Positions 49,439 through 59,666 of a DNA stretch of 64,000 nt are shown here, piece by piece (position 1 is the stretch's first letter; every line of letters begins with the position of its first letter). A program made the position numbers and the translations under genes. The notes under the pieces are model-generated. The model made no database searches. It worked only from the letters and a program-made list of their open reading frames with translations, and was not told the origin of the DNA. Location of the stretch: NCBI GenBank assembly GCA_037355855.1, contig CM074760.1, forward strand, positions 5,944,501 to 6,008,500. Direction: 5' to 3'. Source of the DNA: Pseudo-nitzschia pungens. Taxonomy: Eukaryota; Bacillariophyta; Bacillariophyceae; Bacillariales; Bacillariaceae.

Positions 49439-50524
49439 TAGTTCCCCAATGATTAGGTGAATTTTGCATGTGGTTCAATACAATAAGGTTCGGAGTTGAG
49501 TAGTATCGATGGAAAGAGAGGTGCTTGTTCGGAGAACCGGTTGAAGATGATATATGCCATTTGAAATATTTCGAAGATATATGGTAATGTAGATTGAAGT
49601 GTGATTGAAGAAGGTTCTTTGTGATACTCAAAAAATCGAAGATTTGTTTCTTGTTCTTGAGAAGGGTCATAATGACATGCTAAAAATAGCAAAAAGAGTC
49701 GAAGAAAATTCTTTTCCTCCCCCAACTGTGATGTACCTCTCGGGGTAGTGGAGCTGATTTTGAAATTGATTTAGATTGCTTTTAGGCATAAAAACACCTC
49801 CTGTCGTAATAGGAGTTTAGGTAGGTGAAAAGCCGAGCGTTGGATGTGTTGTTCTTGCCGTATCTGCGATTGTACCGGGGGTATGTTTAAGGCAGAGAGG
49901 GGACGCATTGTTAGTGTTGTATTGAATTACATTTCAATGCGCTCGCGATTTGCCGTATACTTTGTCCGGTCTTTTGTTTTGGGTGTTCTTTGCAGCAGTC
50001 GACTGGAGTTTCCAATTTTGTAACTCCAGAGCACCTCTGTGGGTGTAGAATATGGATTTCGTGGGACTGCTCTGTTATTTTTGGAGCTCCCTGTGGACTA
50101 TTTGTTTGTCCGGAACAAGGTTGGCCTTGTTGTTGCTGCTGTACCCTTTATTTTGTTTGCGTCTGTACCCTCGATATCGATATATGATTCGATTCGATTG
50201 TTTGATTCATTTGGCATAAGCGTCTGTCCCCTTGCAATTAGTTCGCGTCCGAACCTTTTGCTGTTATTTGTATTTGCCATTCTTTGAATCTTTTATTTTA
50301 TTTGGTTGATTGTTGTTGCCGTCACTGTGGATCGGTCTGAGCGCTTCGATTTCGAACATTTTGTTTGCAACAGGGCTCATCTCTGTAGGTTCGTTCCTCT
50401 CGTTTCGGGGAGTTCCCTCCATGCGTCTTCCCAGTCAGCAGGGCTGAGCTGGCATTCAGTTCCAGGGGAGCTGAAGGCACGGTGCTGGATACTGTGATCC
50501 TTATATTGTTTGTTGTTCGAGTGG
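49439..50524. other. Non-coding interior of the LTR element
   Basis: Nearly 1.1 kb after the gag stop with no frame longer than about 90 codons and no pol motif. In an autonomous relative this space would lead into protease/integrase/RT, so pol has been lost or replaced. Confidence 0.7.
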
Positions 50525-51616
50525 CTATGGTTGCCAAGTGAGGCTGCCGTCGTACTGGCGTTCAACGCGGCCTCCGTGTTCCATGCAATAGGATTCTATT
50601 GCTTGCCTGATATGGGCTTGGAAGGTTTCATTGGTAGTGGTGGAAGCAGCAGTGCTGCCATTTTCGTTGCTAGGAGCCGTCGCAGTACTGTTGTTGCTGC
50701 TATTGCTCTTATTTCTTTTGGAATATCTGTTCTTTGGGCATTCGGACCAATCGTGGTCATGTCCTGGAATTCTGCAGGGATTGTTGTATTTCCTTTTGCC
50801 ATTGGATGGCTCTTGATCTTTTTCTTCTTCGGATTCAGCGTTGCTATCACTGTCCGAATTAGAGCTGTGGCTATCGATGCTGTCAGCGTCCGAATCAGAG
50901 CTGTTATTATTGGTGCTTTCAGCGTCCGAATCAGCGTTCGACGTTCGTCTTTTGCTCTGGCGTTCTAAGCAGCTCATGTGGTCGACGATGAATCGTACAG
51001 TGGTATCTTCTTGTATTCCTTGGTGGATTAGACCATAGCTGTTGATCCATTTGCTTGGGAAGCTATGTAGCAGAATTGTCTTTGCTGCTGTTGCTGAGAG
51101 GTCAGGGGCATGGCCTTGGAGTCTTTTAGTGTATTTGAAGAGCTGTTCCATTCGGTCTGCATGATGTTTGCAGGAGACGTTGCTTGGTTTCTTGCATTCG
51201 GAGCTTCGAAGGTAAGTGTGCATGATATCTTTGGCGTCTGTCGCATTGCAGAATTGCTCGATAAAGTCGATGATTGCTTGCTCATATCCTTCGGCGCTTT
51301 CTTCATATTGTAATTCATCTGGATCCAGGGGATCCTGTAGCATTTCATGCCACTTGGATTGGGTGTCTGTATTTAGACATCTGATGAAGTGAGTGATGTA
51401 GTTGGTGGTTGGTAGTCCCAGGAGCTTTGCGGCGTTCCTGAAGGCTTCTTCAACGAATAGGAATTCTTCTAGACCTCCTTTGCCGGTGAATAAAGGGATC
51501 TTCATGCTGTCTTGTTTTCCATTCGGATGTGTAATGGAGAGCTTGGTTCTTTTGGGCTTGCTCCTGTTGAAGGAAGGAGTGTAATTGATTGGAGGATCTC
51601 TGTAGAGGCCTGCCAT
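50525..51616 (-). CDS. Retrotransposon Gag (Copia/CoDi-like)
   Basis: 363 residues, ATG at 51616. The central helical part (residues 60-220; FVEEAFRNAAKLLGL, SKWHEMLQ, YEQAIIDFIEQF) has the look of a Gag capsid domain. It is followed by an Asp/Ser-rich acidic tract and a Cys/His knuckle CRIPGHDHDWSECP, the variant C-H-H-C finger seen in diatom CoDi Gags rather than the classic CCHC. A basic stretch and a Gln/Tyr C-terminus follow. It packages element RNA into particles. It is intact while pol is missing, as in gag-only elements that use the pol of relatives. A shorter opposite-strand frame (50510-50968) is a shadow. Confidence 0.8.
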   Translation of the reverse strand: MAGLYRDPPINYTPSFNRSKPKRTKLSITHPNGKQDSMKIPLFTGKGGLEEFLFVEEAFRNAAKLLGLPTTNYITHFIRCLNTDTQSKWHEMLQDPLDPDELQYEESAEGYEQAIIDFIEQFCNATDAKDIMHTYLRSSECKKPSNVSCKHHADRMEQLFKYTKRLQGHAPDLSATAAKTILLHSFPSKWINSYGLIHQGIQEDTTVRFIVDHMSCLERQSKRRTSNADSDAESTNNNSSDSDADSIDSHSSNSDSDSNAESEEEKDQEPSNGKRKYNNPCRIPGHDHDWSECPKNRYSKRNKSNSSNNSTATAPSNENGSTAASTTTNETFQAHIRQAIESYCMEHGGRVERQYDGSLTWQP

Positions 51617-51825
51617 GTTGATTCGGAGCGTTCGATCGATTCGTTGTGCGATCGATTCGTATCGGATATTGCGGTTGTTCCGTTCGATCGATTCGTAGAT
51701 TTCGATCGGATTGTAGGATTCTGCTTGTCAGGGTATCGTTGTATCCCTGTTGTTTAGGATAAAGGATGTTTTGAGTTCAGTACTGAGTTCCTGTTTCTAC
51801 TTTAAAGCACAAACAGTAATTACTG

Positions 51826-52165
51826 TGTTACGGTCTAGAGTAGAATTAGACGGAATAATACGGGATAGAGGTATTTTAAAGATGGAAGGTTAATAAATTG
51901 TGTTATGAAAGAGAATGGTTGAATACTTTACGAGATGGGAATGATTCCTTGAGTATGGAATGAATGATCGAACAATGATATTATTGTTCGTCGGGCATAA
52001 TATCAATAATTGGTGAGTCATGGGAATCTTTGTTTGAATTGTATGTGTATTCTTGTACGTTGGATATTCAGTATATGTACATGAATATCCTACATATTGG
52101 AGTACATGCGGGATTCAATAATCATTTAGAGCCTCTCGTAGGGATGCCTACACCAGCCCGTCACA
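51826..52165 (-). repeat. LTR, right copy (5' LTR by gag orientation)
   Basis: 340 bp. By gag orientation this is the promoter-bearing copy. I could not identify a clear tRNA primer-binding site next to it. Confidence 0.9.
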
Positions 52166-52170
52166 AGATG
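52166..52170. other. Target site duplication (right), AGATG
   Basis: It matches 49094-49098. The sequence then resumes the interrupted ORF3 frame (GA GAC CAC TTG). Confidence 0.88.
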
Positions 52171-53683
52171 GAGACCACTTGCTTACCCCTTTTCAATGTG
52201 AAAACTGTCACTTCCACAACCTACTGGGTAGAGGTCGGATCACGGGGTTGAAAACTGACGACTTGTTGGCACTTTGCATCAGGAGAGCTACCCTAGACAG
52301 TTTTTGGAGCAGAGAACGGTCCACAATTGCTTCAAACCTAAGAGAATTCAAGCGATTTTTGGGACACCAGGAAACTCTGGGTCTGAAACATTGCGCTCTC
52401 CCTGCACGAGGGCCATTTCCACAAAGTGATACATGGGGGCTCAATGTGGCTTGTGGGATGTTGATTAGATCCTTAGACACCGGGAAGAATGCCAAGCACA
52501 TTCAATTTGAGACACTACGGAAGACTCGGTCCTTCTTCTCGAACTATGTACACACCTGTCCTGAAGGAACAGGAGCCTCCTTCATGAGCGACGGAGGAAG
52601 CTCCCTCACCATCTCAGGTTCAGACACCAACAAACTTTGGTTTAGACGCTTTTCCATAGGTTGTCATCGGAGAATGGGAGACGTTTGGCTTCCGGATTCT
52701 CCGGTGACAAAGGAAATCATGTTAGGGTGCTTACAGATCCTGGAGAGGGAATGGAACAGAGATTTGGGGAACATGGAAGCTCTCGATAGGTGCGCGACGA
52801 CAGCGGGAATCCTCATCGCCGGATTTTTTGGTGGATTGCGGGGAGAAGAAATCAATCGCGTGGACCTGGGAGGAATGCTCAAGTATTGGAAGGAAGCAGT
52901 GGAAGCGTCAGGGAACAAGAGACACGTCCCACTGATACTCTCGGGTTCGTTTAAGCGGGAACGAGGCTTAAAATTCTTTACGCAGCCCCTCTCCCCCACG
53001 ACAAAGGGAGGAATTAAAATTCAATTGTGGTTCCAACGCTTGTTGACAGTCCGAACAAAGCAAGGAAGAAAGTCGGGGCCTATGTTCTTAGGAAAGGACT
53101 CCAAGAGAAGAGCTTCCATAAGTGAAATGGACACCCTCTTTTTACCCTTGTTAAATCGGCTCCACAGGTCCCACCCAAGCCTCTTAGGGGAAGAGCCCGC
53201 TCTTGAAGGAAAGTTCAGCACATACAGATCCCTCCGGCGCGGAGCTACCTCAGAAGCCCAAAACCAAGGGATCCCTGAAAACGTGATCCAGGCCAATAAT
53301 CGATGGCGCAAGTTCAGCAGAAGTAATGGACTTCTTCCCGGGATGTCTATGATGGAAAGATACTCAGACGCCAAGGCTTCAGTTCCCACTTTGGTTCGGT
53401 TCTCCCACCACCTGATCTAGGGCCGGACAAGATGCTTTGGCTCCTTAGGATTGAAGGGCTCGGGGGGAGGCCTCATTCCCCCCACGACAAGTGTCAACGC
53501 TTGTTGGGCGTCTAGGGAGCCCATCCCAATCCCTAGGTCGATTTCGGCGCTTCCGGGTAATGCGCTTCGATCCAGTTCCCAGCATGGACATCAGTGTCGG
53601 TTCAAGGTTTATCTTCTGGCGGATTAACTCCCACACAGGTGAATGATTCTCCATGACTCCGGGAAATGAAGTGTTCGAGGGGG

Positions 53684-54181
53684 GGGACTTATTGTCTAAG
53701 ATTCTATGGAATCTTTCAGTGTTTTGCTTTCCTGTCTCTGGGTCATCAGTCACCCAGATTACCAAAAGGTTCTGAAGTTTCCAAGCTTGGCAACTTGGAA
53801 ACCACAGAGAGTGGATAGGATATGCAGAATATGCGCCACGAAACTCTATCTTGTTGTTGAGGCTAGTACCCCAATAAAAGATATCCGGTCGGTAGTCTAC
53901 TCGTGATCTGTATACCCAGGGTCAGAAGCAGCCTACTGCATGTCGAGAATTCGGCACCACTAGGCAGAGAGACAGAAGAGTTTGCATGCTTCTGGAAACA
54001 GAAAACGGTCGTTTTATTTAACCCTTGAAAAGGGGTTAATTCCGTTATCTAAGCCCCTGGGTCATTCCCTACCCCCTTCGTATACTGGGGACATTAAACC
54101 CCTTATCACCAATTAACAAATTTATTTTGAGTCACTCCAAGATCGTCTGACACTCTGCCACTTGGAACATAGTAAACCCAA
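53684..54181 (+). repeat. Split direct repeat B1
   Basis: 498 bp, identical to B2 (54470-54967) as far as I can read. It contains a 9-bp stem GTTTCCAAG/CTTGGAAAC and a TTAACCC/GGGTTAA stem, and ends in the CCCAA core shared with A2. The 66-codon frames found in both copies are not considered genes. Confidence 0.92.
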
Positions 54182-54453
54182 TCATGCGCCAGCTACGAAG
54201 GGTGTCAACAGACAGACGGGAGAAGGTAAGTCGACCGCGCTTGCGCGCGCGGAGGCAAAGTTGCAGCAGCAACAACAGCAGCAAGTTCCTCTCCAGCAAA
54301 GCGGTAGGAAGCAGTGAGCTCATAAACTTCACTGAAGACCAAGCGCATTGGACTTCTCCCCCTTCCTTGAGTGACTAAGTCAGTGAAAGAATAACCATAG
54401 ACAGGAAAGCGCGCCCTGATCAGGTTGCAGCCAGCTAAGTCTATTTTCGTTCA
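54177..54453 (+). repeat. Split direct repeat A2
   Basis: 277 bp, matching A1 at the left end of the element. It overlaps the end of B1 by the CCCAA core. Confidence 0.9.
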
Positions 54454-54469
54454 CCCACCCACCCATCCC

Positions 54470-54967
54470 GGGACTTATTGTCTAAGATTCTATGGAATCT
54501 TTCAGTGTTTTGCTTTCCTGTCTCTGGGTCATCAGTCACCCAGATTACCAAAAGGTTCTGAAGTTTCCAAGCTTGGCAACTTGGAAACCACAGAGAGTGG
54601 ATAGGATATGCAGAATATGCGCCACGAAACTCTATCTTGTTGTTGAGGCTAGTACCCCAATAAAAGATATCCGGTCGGTAGTCTACTCGTGATCTGTATA
54701 CCCAGGGTCAGAAGCAGCCTACTGCATGTCGAGAATTCGGCACCACTAGGCAGAGAGACAGAAGAGTTTGCATGCTTCTGGAAACAGAAAACGGTCGTTT
54801 TATTTAACCCTTGAAAAGGGGTTAATTCCGTTATCTAAGCCCCTGGGTCATTCCCTACCCCCTTCGTATACTGGGGACATTAAACCCCTTATCACCAATT
54901 AACAAATTTATTTTGAGTCACTCCAAGATCGTCTGACACTCTGCCACTTGGAACATAGTAAACCCAA
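54470..54967 (+). repeat. Split direct repeat B2, right end of the element
   Basis: 498 bp copy of B1. The right boundary is CCCAA followed by host sequence GGGAAACGG. Confidence 0.92.
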
Positions 54968-55435
54968 GGGAAACGGTGTGACTGATGGGATTGGGGAGCG
55001 ACATTCTCGATGAACAAGAAACTTTTTCTGGCGGTGTTTGTTTGGGTTTGCGTCCATATTACGAAGTAACCTTACTTCGTATTTGGGAGAGTGAGTCTTC
55101 GATCCTTTCCTGTCGTAGTCTTTATATGCATTATATCTATTATACATATCATGGAAGGTGCGACAAATCTTCCCCGGTCAATAAATCACCACAAAAATCT
55201 GATGCCAGTCACAAATCGAGCAACATTCTGAATTTTTTTATTTTTTAAAAAAAATAAAAATTCGATCAACCGCGAAATCGGATCGTTCATGCCTGTACTG
55301 GTACGAGTACAAAACAATCCATGCAAGTCTTGGATGAGTTCTCGCAACGATACGGTAAACTGCCAATCTTCAATCTTATCAACAATATCACTGCAGGGAA
55401 CAGAGATTTGATTGGTGTCTGTTGAGTGTTCTGCC
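54968..55435. other. Intergenic, right flank of the transposon
   Basis: Host sequence resumes with GGGAAACGGTGTG. It contains an A/T run (55228-55260) and a few GTAC words. It is the probable promoter of the QTRT2-like gene. No gene seen. Confidence 0.55.
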
Positions 55436-57142
55436 ATGGGGGGAGAAAGCGTTGCGAAAAAGCGCTCTCTCGAGTCGACAACAACAACGACAACAACAAA
55501 GACGACAGCAATGGGCGGGAGACTGCACCTCTTGCTTCACTGCGTGGACGGTTGCGTTCCGTACCTGAACCCGTCTCAATTGGAGAAACACTTCCCTCCG
55601 TCCGAAACCCCCGATCTGTGGCTCGGGCTCGCCGTCCGCGATTCCTGTGTCGCGCCGGTGTACGGCGAAGCGGCCGGGAAGAAACAGCGAAACGACAAGC
55701 CACCCAAAGCGAAACCAAAACCCATCCGACGACGGGACCCCAACCACTGCTACTGCTGCTACTACTGCTACTGCTACTACTACTACTACTGCCATCACCA
55801 CCACCACCACCACCGAAAAGGACGGAAGCAATGGAACCAACGGAACCAAGATTCGGGGCTATTACGTTCCGGGCGGCATCACCGGACCCGTGGTTGCTCC
55901 CGTACACCCGATTCACCGTCCCGTCCTTCGATCTGAGGGACGAATCGACCGGAAAGACCTCCAAAACCACCAACAACGCCGTTTTCGTTTCGACGCCGCA
56001 CGGAAAGCAAAAGCTCACGCCGGACCTGTACGCCACGGCCTCTCTGGAAGGCCTGCGATCCCACCACACCCTCTCGCTCTTTGACGACGTGGACGACAAC
56101 GAATTCTCCCGCAAGCGAAAGGAAAAGGCCACGTCGCGAAACCACCAATGGTTTCGGCACCTGGCGACTGCGGCGACCTGCGGCGAAGAGTTGCGAAACG
56201 AACGGGGAGGAGGAGGAGGAGGATTCAGTCGCCTTCCGGATCGTTGCCGTGGAAACCGATTCTGCTCCCGCACGAAACCGAGACCGCGTCCCAAACTGCC
56301 AGCGAGGGCGGGGGAGAAACAACGACCGAGCCTCCGAATCCGGTCCCCGAAACCAGCGAGCGGACGACGAACGCGTGGACCGCAATCCGTCGGGATTGGC
56401 CCTCGTGGGACGCTGGCACAGCGGTGTGCGACTCGGTGAGTTGCTTCGGAACGGCAACGCAGCTCCGGGATCGAGCGCGAGTGCCAGTGCCAGCGCGGAA
56501 TCGATTCCCTGGAGGGCCGTCCTGGCCACGCGGTCTCTCCGCGACATTGTTGAGATTGCCGGCACGGGACTCATCAACGTGATCGGGACGGACCTTCCGA
56601 GGAAATGGGCCAAGGAAAAACTGGCGCTGGGCCTCGACCTCGCGCCGTTGGGCGACACCGCATCGACCGAAGCGGCGGCTGCGGCGGCGGCTGGAACCAC
56701 CGGTGGAGACGAGAACGGCGACACCGCATCCGACGCGCGAACCGCGGTGGACGAACGGGAGTCCAAGCGCCAAAAGATCGCGGAAGAATCGGCACCATTG
56801 CCGTCGGTATCGTCGTCGTCGTCCGACGCACCCGCGGCCGCAACGCCGAGAAAGCACGCGGCGCTGTGGAACGCGGACGGATGCCTGGATCTGTCCGATG
56901 CGTCGTTCGCCCGCGATCCCAAACCCCTGGTGGAGGGCTGCGACTGTTTCGTGTGCGGGGACGCCCGGTTCAGCCGGGCCTACATACACCACCTGGTCGT
57001 GGCCAAGGAAATGGTTGCCGAGATACTGCTGTTTGGTCACAACCTGCACCGCCTGTTGCGGCTGCTGAGGGCGTTCGATTCGAGCGACCCGAGCCGGGGG
57101 AAGGCCGTGAAGGAGCTGGTTTTTGGTCAGCTCCCGTTGTAG
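55436..57142 (+). CDS. Queuine tRNA-ribosyltransferase accessory subunit 2 (QTRT2-like), frame-disrupted
   Basis: The C-terminal half carries the TGT zinc site and following helix GCDCFVCGDARFSRAYIHHL, then EILLFGHNLHRLL, diagnostic of the QTRT family; upstream IAGTGLINVIGTDLPRKWA and SIPWRAVLATRSLRD fit the barrel. The N-terminal barrel begins RLHLLLHCVDGCVPYLNPSQ. QTRT2 pairs with catalytic QTRT1 to put queuine into the tRNA wobble position. No catalytic Asp pair is evident, as expected for the accessory subunit. The protein is read in one frame at both ends but in another between about 55,800 and 56,215. The switches fall in a (CTA/CTG)n tract (55741-55815) and at GGGG before a (GGA)n tract (56208-56224). 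They cancel, so start and stop are in phase (568 residues). ATG 55436 is used; 55511 is an alternative. Confidence 0.72.
55741..55815. repeat. TACTGC/CTACTA triplet array in the QTRT2-like gene
   Basis: Degenerate trinucleotide array (TACTGCTGCTACTACTGC... then CACCAC), coding for Leu, Tyr/Cys or Thr runs depending on frame. Confidence 0.8.
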
Positions 57143-57403
57143 CGCCACGGGGGTGCCCCTCGCGCCGGGCCATTCTGCTTTCGGTTCGACTCGAACCAGA
57201 GAGTGCAGTTGTTTTTGTAGCATGCTGCAAGAGATGCTCGTCGAAGTGAGTAAGAGATACTACAATAGATAACACATCATGCTAGAGAAAAGAGAGCACT
57301 TGAGATTGTTGTTATTATTATTATAATTGTGTGTGTTGGTCGGTTGGTTGGTTGGTTGGTTCGGACGGAAAAGAATGGAATCCCCAACGAATTGCCGGAG
57401 CGA

Positions 57404-59666
57404 CTACGACAGGAAGGAGTCTCCGAAATATTCTTCCATGTCGTCGAATCGGAGTCCGAGACCGGAGAAATCGCTCTTGACTTCGTTCCAGAGGTCTCCC
57501 TGGCTCTCTATCTTGTCGGCGAGCTTCGATCGCCGCTGGATCTCCTCGAACGACCACGTGGCTTCCTCCGAGGTCGTGAAGCAACCGTGGAGTCCGTGGG
57601 GAATCCCGATGCCGAGCGGCATTCGGCACACGGGCCCACCCGAGAGATCGGACGCCTCGAACACCAGCAGCTCGCTCTCCTCGGCCCGGCCGTCGAACAG
57701 GACGGTCAGCAGGTAAGCCGTCGCCGTCGCCGTCGTCTTCCGGCGAAGCGTCCGCCTTGGGGGCGAACATGGGTTCCCCGCAAAACTGGTGGGCTTCCGG
57801 CAGCCACGAATCCTCCATCGATTTCGAGTCGCAGTCGAATCGCGCGATCCCTTGCGGGGGCGCAATGGCGTCGCCCAGCGCGCCAATGGCCACGAAAATC
57901 GAGTCGTGTTTTCGCGTGGATTGGAAGGGCTTCACCGTTCCGAAGTAGCACTGCGCGTCGCTCAGTTTCGTCTTGGTCACGGTTCCGCTGCGCAGATCGA
58001 CCTCGTACCGCCAGAGCGATTTGCTGGCGGCCTTGGCCTCGTAGTCTTTTTGGGAGGACACGTACGGCCATTCCAGGGACGCGGCGGACGCCTTCTTCGT
58101 TCCGTCGGAACGAATGGCGTCGAGCACGATCTTGCTTCCGTCCTCGTACGCGTTGCAGAACTGCAGGTTGGCCTCGATGACGCCGTCGAACGGAATTTCC
58201 GCGCTGATGGGTCGCTTGCCGGAGCCCACGCGAGGGACCAGGTGGAGCAACGCGGGTTTGTTCTCCGTGGATACCACCGCTCCGGGGTCCTTGTTGAAAA
58301 GAAACTGCATGCTCGTGGAAACAACCGGCTGAACGAACAGAGCATAGTTCTCGGTGACGGCCATGTCCGAGAGCATGGCAAGTCCGGGCAAATCCACGGA
58401 AGACTTGCCTTCCTCGTCTTTCTCGCCTTCGTCCACCAGCCGAAATTTGTTGTTGAATTCAAAGACCGTCAATTGGGATGATTTGGCATCCTGGCGGAGT
58501 CTGTACATCAACGCGCGATCCTTGACCGGATCGATCACCATTTTCGAACCAAACGGGTCTTTCTCTTCCAGCACACCACCGAGTTGGGATTTTCCTTCGG
58601 TGGACAACGCCAGGCTTTCCATTTTGTACGGTTGGCATCCTTCGAACGTCGATAGCAATCTCTTACCCCAGTAGATTGCGCGATTGTTGGCGAGATTTTT
58701 TCGTTTCTTGTTGAGGCCGGGCTGCAGGTGATGCCGAAACAGGGGTGAGTGCAGGTCGTTTCCGAGCCCCTGCCCGACCCCGAAACCGAGTTCTCGCGTC
58801 GAATCCATTCCGGTGTAGAGTCGCTGGCCCTTGCGTCGCTCGCTGGTGAAGGCAATCGTTCGAACGTATCGATACCGACTGGTCGCGGTTCCATCGCCCG
58901 GAAACGTGACACCCAGGACGCCGCCGTCCGCATCGTACGGATGTTTCGTCATTCGGTTTGGGTTTTGCCCGTCGCTGTTGCATTGCATTGCGTTGCATTG
59001 CGTTGCGTGGATTCGACATGGTAGCACGGTGTGCGTCCCGTTCGAATGGTCGAACAACAGACATGACGAAGGAAATTGAATTCTTTGAGAAAGCTGTCGG
59101 TTTGTATCGCAGAAACTTTTCGTGACGCATTATTTGTTTCTCCAAAGACTTCAACGTCGGAGCACTTACGGAATAGGAGGTCCATCTCTGGGTTGAATGA
59201 TGGAAGTCTTTGGTGGCGGAATCGAGCCAGCACTGAACATAGCTGTGTTGACACACCGATAAGAAAGCAAAGAAACAGTTAGCATTTTGCAACAAGAGGG
59301 GAAAATGTGTGAGGGGGGATCTATTTTGTGTTCGATCACTCTTCACAGCTTCGTACCTGGACCCGTTCGAAAGTATGTTCCTTTCAAATCCGAAGGGATC
59401 GACCCGTAGGAAGCTTCGCACTCGGCATAGGGAATTTCGGTGAACACCGTTTTGTATCCGTTCCCGTAAGCTTTGAAATCCGGTTGGAATGTTGCGGATC
59501 CCTCCTCGGTACTGCCGCTATTCGTGGATGATGCATCCGAGGTGGTTGACACTCGAAGTCGGGATGAAGGAACCGCCGAATGCGACAACCCTGCATTGTT
59601 TTGGAATCCATCGGCGCTTCCGAGAAGAAGTGCCAAAAGAACGCCATAGTAGATAAACTGAGCCAT
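57404..59666 (-). CDS. Carotenoid oxygenase (RPE65/CCD family)
   Basis: Exons 59666-59357, 59242-59170 and 58974-57404 with matching phases. The N-terminus MAQFIYYGVLLALLLGSADGFQ is a plastid-type signal. Family blocks in order: IPSDLKGTYFRTGPG, AMFSAGSIPPPK (exon 2), MTKHPYDADGGVLGVTF, LFRHHLQPGLNKKRKN, AIYWGKRLLSTFEG, FGSKMVIDP and GIPHGLHGCFTT. These enzymes cleave or isomerise carotenoids at a non-heme iron held by four His. The substrate could be beta-carotene or an epoxy-xanthophyll. Before YLLTVLFDG the frame needs one base removed (extra T at about 57716), after a (GAC GGC)n Asp-Gly run; with that, 650 residues. Intron 2 holds GCATT/GCGTT repeats. The gene is convergent with QTRT2. 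Confidence 0.85.
58978..59008. repeat. TTGCA/TTGCG pentamer repeat in the carotenoid oxygenase intron
   Basis: About six five-base units (TTGCATTGCATTGCGTTGCA and so on) next to the exon 3 acceptor. Confidence 0.8.

Larger units (their letters stand above)
49099..52165 (-). mobile_element. Gag-only LTR retrotransposon (non-autonomous, Copia/CoDi-like)
   Basis: 3,067 bp. LTRs at 49099-49438 and 51826-52165 (340 bp each) start TGTTACGG and end CGTCACA and differ at one position (TAT versus TAC in GGAGTA). They are flanked by the 5-bp target duplication AGATG (49094-49098 and 52166-52170). The only sizeable ORF inside is a gag on the minus strand, so the element reads right to left. No protease, integrase or RT is present in the 2,387-bp interior, so it needs proteins supplied by another element. 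It inserted into ORF3 of the YR element and is therefore younger than it. Confidence 0.92.
48795..53420 (+). pseudogene. PHD-like finger plus tyrosine recombinase ORF3, interrupted by LTR element
   Basis: Left part 48795-49098, right part 52171-53420, same frame once the LTR element and one copy of AGATG are removed. The left part has CGHC, CANFGC, WHAKC; the right begins with CENCHFH. Together these make a C4HC3 pattern like a PHD zinc finger, with the insertion in the loop before the last Cys pair. The tyrosine recombinase follows: GFFGGLRGEEI (Arg I), YRSLRRGATSEAQ (box II with Arg II; the usual His position is Arg), NNRWRKF and MMERYSDA (nucleophile Tyr). There is no ATG in the left part, so expression likely needs frameshifting or reinitiation from the RT frame. 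As found here the ORF is broken and the copy cannot make its own integrase. Confidence 0.8.
42818..54967 (+). mobile_element. Tyrosine-recombinase retrotransposon, PAT/Ngaro-like, with nested LTR element
   Basis: A 12,150-bp insertion between the DEX1-like and QTRT2-like genes, 9,078 bp without the nested LTR element and its duplicated target. It has split direct repeats in the order A1 (42818-43088), ORFs, B1 (53684-54181), A2 (54177-54453), B2 (54470-54967). This is the hallmark of PAT/Ngaro elements of the DIRS order, which integrate by a tyrosine recombinase without target duplication. The pentamer CCCAA sits at the left end, at the B1/A2 junction and at the right end, as expected if a circular intermediate recombined at a CCCAA target. 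Coding content: gag-like ORF, RT/RNase H, PHD-like finger plus tyrosine recombinase. B1 and B2 appear identical, so insertion is recent. Confidence 0.88.

Noticed and set aside
49099..52165. The 340-bp direct repeats as part of the YR element's own split repeats
   Set aside because: They have TG...CA ends, flank a gag in the opposite orientation, and are bordered by a 5-bp target duplication, all LTR features.
53930..53965. Cloning-adaptor-like GAATTCGGCAC sequence
   Set aside because: It occurs at the same place in both B repeats (also near 54730), within otherwise continuous repeat sequence, so it belongs to the element.
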